Assembly: GCA_013400155.1 (NCBI GenBank)
Contig: VXBM01000671.1
Coordinates: 141,417-205,416 of the forward strand
Origin: Helopsaltes ochotensis
Taxonomy: Eukaryota > Chordata > Aves > Passeriformes > Locustellidae
Direction: 5' to 3'
Length of the DNA: 64,000 bases
A model generated the notes under the pieces. The model did no database searches and was not told the DNA's origin. It saw only the letters and a list, made by a program, of their open reading frames with translations. Numbering within the stretch: position 1 is the first letter of the stretch; each line of letters starts with the position of its first letter. Below are positions 46,488-58,400 of the stretch, in pieces. A program made the translations under genes and the position numbers.

Positions 46488-49400
46488 GAAAAGACACAGA
46501 GAATTTAACTGTAGAAAAAAATTTGGAAACTTTAAAGCACCAAGCTTCATCAACAAAGAAGGTGAGTTCTTTTTGTGCTGCATTTTTCTGCTGCGAATCT
46601 CTTTATCTCTTTGTTGAATAACGTTATGGACATTAACAGCTTACGCTGAAGAAAAAGAGACTGGACATATACAGAAGTAGCATCCTTCCAGGGTTATTAA
46701 TGACACCATATTTGGCAAACTGCTACATGCTAAGAAAGTATTCTGGAGAAGAACACCTTCTTTCCTGGGTATTTACTGTTGGCTATTGATGACATGACAA
46801 GGACTGTGTAGACGTTTTCACTGTGACACAGTGCAGACCATCCATCAGTCAAATCAATGCAATAAGTGCTATGATGTGCACAGGAATGTAACAAACATCC
46901 CTGGATTTTCTCTGAAGATTTATAGGAATTCTTTGACTGGTAGCTAGTCATGGAGACTTACTGAAAGTAGAAAAAAGATACTGTACTTATCTTTATGGAC
47001 TGTTGATTTCATACCGTAAACTTTTCTAGCTGGTGCTTTCTCCCCTCATCTCCCTCTCCTTTATACAGCTGAAACTCAAGTCAGCTTGTGTGTTGGACTG
47101 CAGCAGAGCTCTTTACTTTTAGAGCATGGAGTTTAAATCCATACACACTCCATGAAGGAAGGGGCCAATGGATTTCTCCCCCCCAGCTCCAACACAGTAC
47201 TGTGAAAAGCACAATGGAAGAGGAGGAGACTGGAAAGAAAGCTCAGAGCACCTCTCGCCTACACTTTCATTATTCCACTCGCACGCACGACCTTAGAGCA
47301 CACAAGGATATCAGCCATTAAAACTGGCTCCGAAGAAACGACTCTGAAATGATTCACAGGTTATTTGTGCTTCCCTGCTGCTTTGACTGTGCTTCCTCAG
47401 CAGACACCAACTCTTTTAATAGATTCATGCAGGGACAGAAAAGAAGCAGGGATGAAGGAAAATGTTTGTCTCGGGACGTCTGTCATTACCAATGACTGAA
47501 CGTAGCTACCTGCAGCTCAGTAATCTATGATTCAGCCTGACAGCCTTGTGTGAAGCTCCTCTCCACATGGTGCTTCAGGCCCACATTTTTGTTAATTCTG
47601 ATTCTTGCTAGTTATACTCAGCAGAGGCTGAGGGGAGTTAAGGCAGGGGAGCAAATAAGTTTTGAATGATACCTTTTTTATGCAGAGAAAACAGGTTCAA
47701 TCAACACTAACTCCTCAAGGACCTCAGTATCACCTTTTATACTAGAAATACTGGGAGACAAAGAGGAATTTTCCACTGGACAAATGCACAAAGAAAGTCA
47801 GCAGATGCTATCACTGAAATCAGGAGGAAAAAGCGAGAAGTTGAGCAGGATACCCAGAACAGAAAGTCACAGCACAGCAGGTACTACAGCTGACCTCTCC
47901 CTAGAATACACTCTTACCCTGTGGAAATCCAAGTCTCTTAATCTGAGACTGTTCATGAACCAAATAATAATCCACATTCTACAAAGTTCTTTCCAATTTC
48001 CAAAAAGCAAGGTTTTTAGGAAAGCAAGTGGAAACACTAGCAAAAGGATGTTATTGGAATGGCTGTGGCTCTATGTGGCTCTAACTTATGCCAAGAAAGG
48101 TACAGTCTTTTTTGGCAAAGTCTAATGCTTGCTGTAATTCCTTATCTCAAGCATAGCTTTCTCCAAATTTGGATGAAAACGCTCCATTTTTTGTTGTGCC
48201 TTGTGTCTAAAAGGAGAAAGTGTCCAGATGAATTCTTTTCAGATTTGGTTACTGGTACAGGCTAGGGCCACATTGAGACTACTCACTTGCTAAGATCTGG
48301 GTTGTCCAGGTTTTCTCTGCAGTGAAGAGAAAGGTGTATGTGTCACATCTAACCCAACAGCAGCAAATGCACGACAATCTCTTTGTCTGCACACTCTTGC
48401 ACAACAAAAGTGATGCTAGCTCTACCACATGGCAGCCAAATAACATCAACAAAACAACAACCCCAACACTCTCTCCACACAAAATCAAACCAGACCCATC
48501 AATCAACCAACAAAAAGGAAAGAAAAAAATGAATTGCTTAGCTTCTGAAGAAATAATGCATACGCTGTTTACAGAACCATTTGCATATTCCTCCCCAGAA
48601 CTCCTACAGCCACTAGGCAGGTGTTATATGAATAAACAAGAGCCAAAGCACTTTTGCCTCAGAGGCAGAAAATGAACTGCCTGCTCTTGCCACTATCCCC
48701 TTTTATAATAATGCAGAACATGACCCTTTGTCTACTCTAAAGCATGGCAAGATGGAGGAGGAAGCCCCAGTGGTTACAACTCCTGCCAGAATTCCCAGCA
48801 TACAGTCTGATCAAGACAGAGTTTCTCTGGTTAACCAGTTAGTGATCCTCATGCTGTGTGCCCCAGCCTGTACAGGAGAAACCTGCTACTGACTGTGGCA
48901 AAATGAAAACAAGGAATACATGGTACCACTGTTAGGACACCATCTCCTTCCTCCAGAAGAATTAAATCCCCAAGCCAGTGTAAAAGACAAAACTTGCTTA
49001 TTTTGGAAATTGTAGCTAACGTATAGCACTGAGATCATGCTCTGTGCCTTAGAGGTCTTGTACTTGGGTAACTAAGTGCAACACTGGTGAAGCCAGCAGG
49101 CCTACAAGCCTGGAGAAAGAAAGTGTATCAACTATATCAACCTTTTTTTTTTTCCCCTTACGGTTATCAAGTAACCTGATGTCCTCAGAAATTTCTCCTT
49201 GGGAAGGCAGACTCGTGTTCAGAACAGACAAAGGATTTATCCTAGCTGATCAGAGTTCTACATAATACAGGCAGTTAAGAAACTGCACAGGAAAAAAGCC
49301 TCTGAAAGACTGTTTTACAGCTATTCATAAAAAAGAAAATTTTAAAACATGAACAAATAATTTGTCCTTGATTCAGAGCTGTACAGAACTTCAGGACACT

Positions 49401-52400
49401 GGCTGAAAAGCTGCTTAAATGCCACTTGAAATTTTCAGTGTTCTGTCTGTACACAGATCTCAGAGTATTTGATGTAGTGGCATCTGATTTGCCACTCAGA
49501 TACACTTCCAATCCAGAGCTGAAGACCAGTTTCCCTGACAAAACAACACTAAATTTATTGGACCCCAGAATACAGGGATGTTCGAAGATTACGGGAAAGG
49601 TACTAAGGTAATATTTGCTACCATTATGAGGCATTGGCAGGCTGAATAATTTTAGAATGGCATACCTGATATTAGCTCAAATCGATTGCAGAAACACATG
49701 AATATATATACATAGAAGAATTAGAGGATAATTGACACCAATCAGCATGGTTTTATAGAAAACTATCTTGGTCACAAGTTGATTGCACTCTTTGAGAGCT
49801 ACAAATTTGACAAATAAAGGTGACTGCAGAGCTGTAACAAACTTAAAAGCTTCTAAGGCAACTGACATGGTATTCAAGATGTTATGGGAAGACAAGGCAC
49901 CACTATACTATATCAATATAATTCCAATTAAAACTGACTGACAGTGCTCTAAGAAAGAACTGGCAATGCAAAATTACCACAAAATAAATCTGCTTCTCAC
50001 AGAGATCCACAAGGAGCAGTCTGAAGTTTTATCAATCACTGCAATGCTGCTGCTGGCTAAAATGATATAGGTAAATAACAGCAGACAGGGTAATCTGCTG
50101 GTAACTGGGTGCCAAACGAAATGAGTTTCACAAAACCAGGCACATGATCCTCAATCTAGTCATCAAGACTGTGTAACTGCAGATCCAGGATAGCCTGGAA
50201 GGTAGAGACAACCTATGGAATGCAGAGACACTTCGAAGCTTCCATGGCCAAGTAAGACAATTCAGTCTGAGTGCCTGCTTAGGACATTGTGCCGATACAC
50301 ACAGGGACAGTGAACAGGGAGACAGCAGCAGGGACATAGTTTTATTTTTGCACAGTCAAAACTGGAGTATGCAATTCTAAAGTTCATTTTTACAGAAGGA
50401 TGATGAACTAATGTAGGTACAGGCATTTGGAGATAACCTTTTACAGTGAGACACAAAGTAATTTGTTTAGCATATTCAGTAGAGTCAGTACTAAGCTTAT
50501 TATAATCTATGAAAATTCTTCGGAAAGAAAACATGGGGGAAAGGACATTTTAAAATGTCATAGGAAGTCATAGGAAAATTCAGTGACTGAGAGTTGAAAC
50601 TAGGCAAATTCAAATGGGAAATAAAATGTGGTGTTTTTTTAACAGCAAGAATAAATAAATAATGGAACAAACTACCAGAAGTAGTGGATTTTCTAGTTTC
50701 CTTTATTCAAACACAGAATAGAACAGGAGAATATTCAACAGTATACTCCTGCCAAATACACGTGTCTTTGCTCAAAAGTGACAAAGTGAAATTTCAGTGC
50801 CTGTAGCATACAGGGAGGTCAACATAAGCCTAAGTTCTTTGGAAATAAAATCCTATGTGCCTCTAGATTGGACCCCAGCTCCCTCAGTTTCTCTGAGGGT
50901 GTTTTTTGTGGCATATGCGACTTTTCTAGACTGTGCCAACAACATGCCCATAAAAACTGTGGCAGTTTCTTCACCAGCTGTCATACTCACAGCTTCTAAC
51001 CCATGAAGCTGTGAAACCATATTTCTTTTACCTCCAACCTATGTCTGGCTCTTTTCTGTCTACTCTTGTTCACTAAATAAAATCACAGAAAGGACCTCAA
51101 AGATCATCTAGTTCCAGCCTCACTGATATGGGTAGGAAGGGATGCCACTTAACAGGATGCTAAGGACTCCATCCAACCTGACCTTGAACACTTACATGCA
51201 CAGCTTCTCTGGGCAACCTGTTCCAGTGCCTCACCACCCTCTCAGTAAAGAATTACTTTCTAACATCTAATATAAATCTGTCCTCCTTCAGTTTAAAACC
51301 ATTGCCTTTTGTCTTGTCAATGTCTGCTCATATAAAAACACCATCTCTCTTCTTTTAATAAGCCCCCATTAGGTACAGAAAGGCTGCAATGAGGCCTCCC
51401 TGGAGCCTTCCCTTTCCCAGGCTGAACAACCCCAGCTCTCTCAGCCTTTCTTTGTAGGAGAGGTGCTCCCACCCTTGCTCCCTCCCATATTTGTGTTCCT
51501 TACTGGAACCTGCTCTATCAGGTCCCTGTCTTTCTTGTGCTAAGGACCCCAGATCTGGATGCAGCTAAGGTCTCATGAGGGCAGACACCTATAAGTCTTT
51601 CCACCCCATCTTACTATCAGTCCTCAACTTGCCTGAAGTTAGCCTGAGCTTCAGGTCTTGTCTATTTATTTTCACTGTTAGGAGAAGCTCTGACAAACTC
51701 AGCAGCCTTCTGTAGTGCAATTCTCCTTATTGAGATACACAAGTCCACAACTCTTAATTGAACCTTTCATTCACACAGCTCAGATTAGTAATTGGCTTTA
51801 CATGCCTATTGTGAAGTGGTGGCTCTTATTGCTTTCAAATAACTAGCCTGAAAAGGATTTTAGTAATTTTCTGTATTTACCAAGTATCTTGCATGCATAT
51901 TTCTGCAATACTTCAGCCAGCCCTCCAGCACACCATCATCCAATATGACTGGCCCAATACAATTGAGATGAATGTTGTCTGTAGTGCTAAGTACAGTATT
52001 AGGGAGAATTAGCCTTTTTCTCATCAGGAAAGACATAGAGACCCTGTCACAGGGAATTATGATCACTGAGGGAATGTAAGATTGAACTTCCTGGTTTTTC
52101 CTCCACAGACACTGGATTTGGAGAGATGTAACAAAACAGGCCTTGGACAAAGCATAAGATTTGCACTAAAATGCACCAGTTTTGTCAAAAACTACAGATA
52201 ATAAATCCAAGTATGCTTCAGAGATTGGAAGGCAAAAGGAAGACAAACTCAGGCAGTGTTGTACAATAGCAGTAAGCCAACTGCTCTGCGTGTCACACCA
52301 GATTCTTCTCTATTTATAAATGATGGAATAAACACAGCCAGTGCTGTGTGTGGTAGGGAAGAAGAAAAAGTAGTGAGTAGGTGTGAGAAATAAACACAAG

Positions 52401-55400
52401 AACTTATTATCTATATGCAACGAACAGAAAATCCCGGGGAACAAAAAGCTTCAAGTTTCTGTGTCAGTATGACGGTGGGGTAAGAAAACTCCTAATTGTG
52501 GGAAGGAGGGGTTTGCAAAACCACTTAAGAAGAAGTCAAAAATATTTTATGGCTATGTTCGATAAAGAAATCTTCTATCAAGGAAACAAGAAGAAGGCGG
52601 CAGCCTGTATGGACAGAGGCAATTAAGCACATGGGCTGCTTGATTTACAACTTGGATGGAGGTTGACAGAAGGATAAAATAAAATCCTATCCCATACGCA
52701 AAGAAAATTGGGAGCAGGGCAGGAGGAAGGGAGGGTTTGTTTTGAAAGCATTAATGGGGACCAAGATAATGAAAGCAAATGGAGAAAACTGAACAAAATG
52801 CAATTGAAAGACATGCTTGCAGTGTGCTTAAGAGATTGATCCTAGCCTGAAAATCTTTACATTTGTGAATTCTTTAACCCCTTACAAAGGACTCCACCTC
52901 AGCTTGGATCATCCAGCCATAGCTTCTGAAAGAAGCTGGTGTTAGATCAGCAAGAATTTGTGGTATCTACACATGCAAGGAGTAGGTTATTAACTCTGTG
53001 ATATTAGAAATATGCATAGCTTAGGCAGCAGGGATGATGAGACTCAATGTTTGATGTTTCGGAGACAGCAGCAATGCATTCTGGAATACAAATGCTACAA
53101 ATGTGGAGCCTGTCTCCAGAAAAACATAATTCTGATTGGAATAAAACAGACTAAAAAGCAAAACCACAGTAAGATACAACTGTAAAATACCTGGCCTCTT
53201 CTAGGTGCGGCTGTCCTGAGGGTGCATAGTAATGAGCTTGGCTAAATATTCCGAATACTGGCATCTCAACAGATCTCTTCCCACCTTTTTTTCATCTCTT
53301 GCTTCTGGAGCAAAACTGTGTTTCAGCCACAGAATAAATTCATCCAGTCTCCTAGTTTGTCTCTTTCTTTGCTTTTCCCTCATCTCCTTTGGCTGTAGTC
53401 AAAATATTTCATTACTGTCTTGTTATCTTTAATGCTTATTCTCATCTCTGAAACTGGATTTGAGCTGTTTCCAAAGACTTCTGGAGCAATAGTAGGGAAG
53501 TAGAGAAACTCTCAGAGGCTGTGCACTACTGACAACAGTAGGAATCATGGCTAGGGGGTTCTATTTCCACACCTGAAACAAATGAGCTGTATAATCCTGA
53601 ATGCACCTCTCGCCTGAACATCTGACTCAGCAGATGCAAAACAGCAATAACTGTGTGCACCCTCACATGTACCCCGGTTTACAGGAACCCGTGAAAATCA
53701 ATTCCGCTCAAAGCGTTTGAGTGCCATGAAACTGCAGTGGTTTCAAAGGGGAAATACACAAAATTAAATTACTGACAGATGATTAATATGTTACCTGTGT
53801 TGCCTCCCAGCCCCACTGCCTGTACTTGGGATCATGGGTGAATCTCCACATGTACCAATAGGTCTCGATCACCTCTGGCCTTAGGATGTAATACTTCTCA
53901 TTCTGCCGTACTGCCACCGCCTCCACGCCACCATCAAATTTGAATGCTTCTGGGCCCAGCTTCAGTGCTGCACAGGAAACAAACAACAAGTAAAAGTAAG
54001 AAAAAAATTTGTTCCATATCAATCTTTGCAGGAAGGATGGGTAGGAGACTGTTATGTCCCAAGCCTGTGAAAAAAACCAGAACCTAGCTAGTCTTTAAGC
54101 AGTCTCATAAATATTTCCTACTGTTGAGGCCTATAATTTTTCAAATGAATAATTTATCCAATTCCTGTGAGAAAACTACCTATTTTGACAGGACTACAGT
54201 AATCCTCTTGAAAACTAATGAAGCACTAAGAATATACACACACTAACACATTTAATTATAGGATAAAATTGTAGTGACCGACATCAGCTCTTTACAAGAA
54301 AAAGAAAATTTAAAAAAGGGTCATCACAGGTTTTGATGTCCTTTGATCCAACCCAGCACAACAGGAAAAGATCCTGGAACCAAGTAGCATCATGCCAAAT
54401 AATCTGTATCTTTATCCAACCTGTTGGTTTAAGTACATGCTGTCAGGCCACTGTAACTGATGTGCTGTGATCTTCAAGTAAAGGGTTTACAACTGGGCAA
54501 TGAAGCCTTAAGTACACCTGAAAATAAATCTCTGAGCTAAGAGATTCACTATTTAAGCCTTTAAAGGAACCTGTAAAGGCCCTGTGTCAGCACCTGGAAG
54601 ACTACTCGTGTAAGATCAACACATCTGTAGAAAAACTGTCAATAATAGGAAGTCGCAATTACAGATATTTTGTATTAGACAGCTGCACATTCGTCCTCAA
54701 ATTTAACACTAATAATGTTAAATATTAACTTATCTACAGCTGCACCCCACCATTTGTTTTGGCAGAGAATTTTTGAGGCGCTGAACTCTGAAGCTGCACT
54801 TGAGCTTTAAAAATTATCAAAACTATTAATCACGTAATTCCTGTGGGCTAGAGGTTCAAATTAACCATGGTTTCATGGGTCTGAAAGGGCAACCTTAGAA
54901 TACTATAATGAAAAATACAAGCAACTCCCAGTGCATGACCCAGCAGAAAATCTCAAAAAAGAAGTTCATTAATCTTTTTGTTTCTAGGGACTATGGCTCT
55001 GGATGCCAAAAGTAAAAGCATCACTTCAGCCACATGAATGGTAAGAGAAACTCCATCAAGAAATGTCTATTGAACTTCTTTCAAAATGGGCCACTTCATT
55101 GGTTTCACTTAAAAAATTAAATAAATTTCACTAGAAAATGAGGAGATACAGAGTTCTACCTATCCAAAATTCTGAATATATGAATGGTCATACTGGACCA
55201 GATGGAATTCTGTCTGCTCTAGTATCACATCTCCAACAATAGCCAAAATCAGACATCAGTGGGGAAGAGGAAGCACCCATCAAGTATGTGAGATGCCTTT
55301 TTCCATCTTTTCAACCAGCCTCTACTGTTTCTGAGCTCAAGACTTCTGCCAAACTAAACATAAGTTTTTAGGTGGTCAGTAATTCTTAATGGATTTATTT

Positions 55401-58400
55401 CCCAAGCACTTATCTGGTACTTCCTTAAATATGTGTAAGCCTTGAGCATCCAAAACAACCTCTACTAAGGAGTTCCACATCTCTAATACCTATTAGATGC
55501 AGAACCACTATCCAATCCCTATGTGATTTTGCAAATCTGCTGAATCCTCCCTAGAAGGTCTCTCTTCCACCCTGAATAATACTATCCAAATTCAGTTGTG
55601 TCTTGTATGGAAACTGTTCCATGCCTTTGGTTAATCTTCTTGCCCTACTCTGCAACTCTTCCAATTCTACTATATCATTTGTAAAATGAGAGAGGACCAG
55701 CAAATACAGCAAAAAAAAGTGCAGATGAGATTAATACAGTGAACATAATGACATTTTCTATTTTGCTCTTTCTCATTTTGTTTTTCCTGAGTGCTACTGA
55801 GTTGACATTTTCATAATCTCAAAAGCAATTTCCTGAATTGCAATGGTCAGTTAACAGTCATCATTTAATATGTGTGGTTAGAAATAATTTTTTCATAGGT
55901 GCCTCACTTTACATTTAACTACACTGGATTTAATTTAGCAATTTATTATGCAGTTACTCAACCTCATAAGGTCCTCGTGTAGTGCTGTTTTTTGCTATTA
56001 TCAGCACACTTACCTTACTGTTCCTGCCCTTTTCTGATCATTCATACATGTGTATGCTTTATTTATATATAACACATATTAAAATATGAAATGTAAATAT
56101 ACTATACACTTACAGTGTGTACTCATATAGTACACATTTTACACACCTATACATGTATGTGTAACTATATATCAAATATATCAGAGAAATGCTGGTTAAC
56201 CAGCATTTATCCACTGCAAGAGTGAACTATTTACCTCTGTCCTGTTTTCTATATTATGTCCATTTTCTTCCTCCATGCGGGTACTTGCTGGTTAGACTGT
56301 AACTGTTTAATGTCCCTAATGGGCCTTAGTAAAAGACTTGTTAAAAAGCCTTTTGGAAATCAGGGAAACATGACTGCTATGTTAGTGTTATCCACCAAAG
56401 AAGCTGGAATTCAGGCAGTTCTGGTGATCCACCACCTACAGAAACTGTGACGTCTTCTGCTTTGGAGCCTGCTTGTGCACTAAATCTTTATTTACTGATA
56501 CCTACTCCTAATGCTACTGGGCACTACAAGAAATGAAACTACCCAAGGATAGGTGACCACTGCATATTGTGATGATTTCACTGAATTCTTATCTGAAACC
56601 AAAGATGTAAAATTAATCACAGCGCTTCTGCTAATAGCTTACTAAAGAAAAGAAGCTATTATGAGCACAGTACCTTTCAAGGGACATTATTCTAAGTCAA
56701 GAACCATCTAAGGCCATTTTACAATGCCATAGTGATCACAGAATAACCCAAATATTTTCATATTAATAGTGCTGGTAGGTTATAGTCTAAGCAGGGAGAG
56801 CAGATGAGAAACAATTTCATACCAGTGCAAAACCGCAAAGCTGAACAAGCACCATTTTAGAAGATTTTAACTGACATAAAGTTGACTTCAATGAGAGCTG
56901 TATTTAGCATTACCAAAAAAAAAAAAAAAAGAAGGAAATTCTTATATTTTTAGATAAATATATTTCTAATTTTAGAAATACTTCTGAAAATATTGTTGTA
57001 TGTTTTCTATGTTCCTTTAAGACTACAATCAATCTAGCATTAAATTCCCTGAAAGAAAGGAGTCATAATTATCATAATAGGCTAGGCTCTAACTCAGACA
57101 AAATTGGAGGAAAAGAACATCCCAGATCCTGCTGTTGGAGTCTCTGAACTGTTCCATCAACACACAATGCTATTTCATACGTCTCACAAAAACATGTTAT
57201 TTTTCTCGTTTCTTAGCCTTGCCTGTTTAGCTGCTTACTGAGAGTCTTGGGACAAAGACAGCATCTACTCACACCCTTGCATATGTCTCTACTGAAATCT
57301 TAGTCATCTGGCTTATTCTGCACTAGAATTGTCACACATAAAAACCAGCTAAAGCTGTACTGCGATTCTGAGGACAGCTCTTGTCAAAAAACTTTAAGGA
57401 AGTGCAAAAAATTTCATCCTAAAATAAGCTCTCTGTAGTCAGTCAATACTTTACATACTATCAGCTAATGGCTAGGAAAATTCTGATGCATAAGGGATGT
57501 TATAATGTACTAAAAATACTGCGTGCGACAGATCAGCACACAATGCCATATACACAGATAATTTTGCTTTTTTATCTAACCTCTAAAATACCTATGAAAG
57601 TTGATTATTCAGATTGATTTGTTAGTGATCTATTATTTCAATTTCATTTGACACCTTTTTTATTACCATCTACAGATCTCACATTGCCAATTATTTTATG
57701 CCTATGCCATGTTTCTCAGTGGTGCACATTATGTATGAAAAACAAAGTAATCCCCAAAAACTGTAACACTTCAAGATGCGCAGTACTCACATAAGCTTAG
57801 AAATATCAAGAAACCTTGCACCATGAGCACATGAAACTGTATTTTTGTAGCCCTACCAGTGCCCACTGACAGCATTGTGATTTTTTTGTGCTGGCAAACA
57901 GGCATACAGGTCAGAACATGCCTCCTCTATCTTTGTTTTTTTCAACCTTCTCTCTAAACTGAGAGCACACTGGACTACAGAAAAATCCTGAAATCTCTTG
58001 TCACAGGATGAGAGATTTAGGACAGCTGCAACATTAATTTATTGACAGTTTAAGGTACAAAAAATAGCAGAGTAGGTAGGATGCAGAGGCCTGTGTAGAT
58101 TACACATCGTAAGACTGTTCTGGTTACAGTTAAGTTTTCTCATTGACCATCAATAAGCCTTTTCAAACCCTCGGTGTTTCTAAGGGGTGCCACATGCATT
58201 CACAATTTCCTGAAGGGGAGAAGAGGCTTGGAGGGGGCTCTCATTCTGCCACGTTCAGTAAAGCCTAGAAACATAAATTTCTTGCTCAGAGGCAGACCAG
58301 AATCATGACTACATCCCCTGCCTTCACCCTCCAAAGACCACCAGCTTCCTCCAGCTGCTGATTTAGAAAGGCATCCTTTGGGGAGTGGGGCTACAGACTG

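Larger units (their letters stand above)
46485..53794 (-). other. MAN1A2 intron between the LRPEVIE and penultimate exons
   Basis: About 7.3 kb of AT-rich intron. It contains an ancient plus-oriented CR1 relic (49725-50700) and a younger antisense CR1 (51081-51586). Minus-strand open frames near 51860-52150 and 53201-53383 look mildly protein-like but have no clear splice partners or family. No other feature supported. Confidence 0.5.

Noticed and set aside
46336..46621. Open frames encoding long runs of lysine (plus) or phenylalanine (minus)
   Set aside because: They are translations of the A/T homopolymer beside the MAN1A2 acceptor, not proteins. Only the 46382-46267 part on the minus strand is coding.
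51860..52150. Minus-strand frame of 96 codons that reads rather protein-like
   Set aside because: No family recognised and no partner exon with matching phase found. It lies just beyond a CR1 copy and may be an unknown old repeat.
53201..53383. Minus-strand frame rich in Arg/Lys/Glu, 60 codons
   Set aside because: Mildly exon-like, but it is in a MAN1A2 intron, shows no GH47 similarity, and the MAN1A2 exons on either side join in frame without it.
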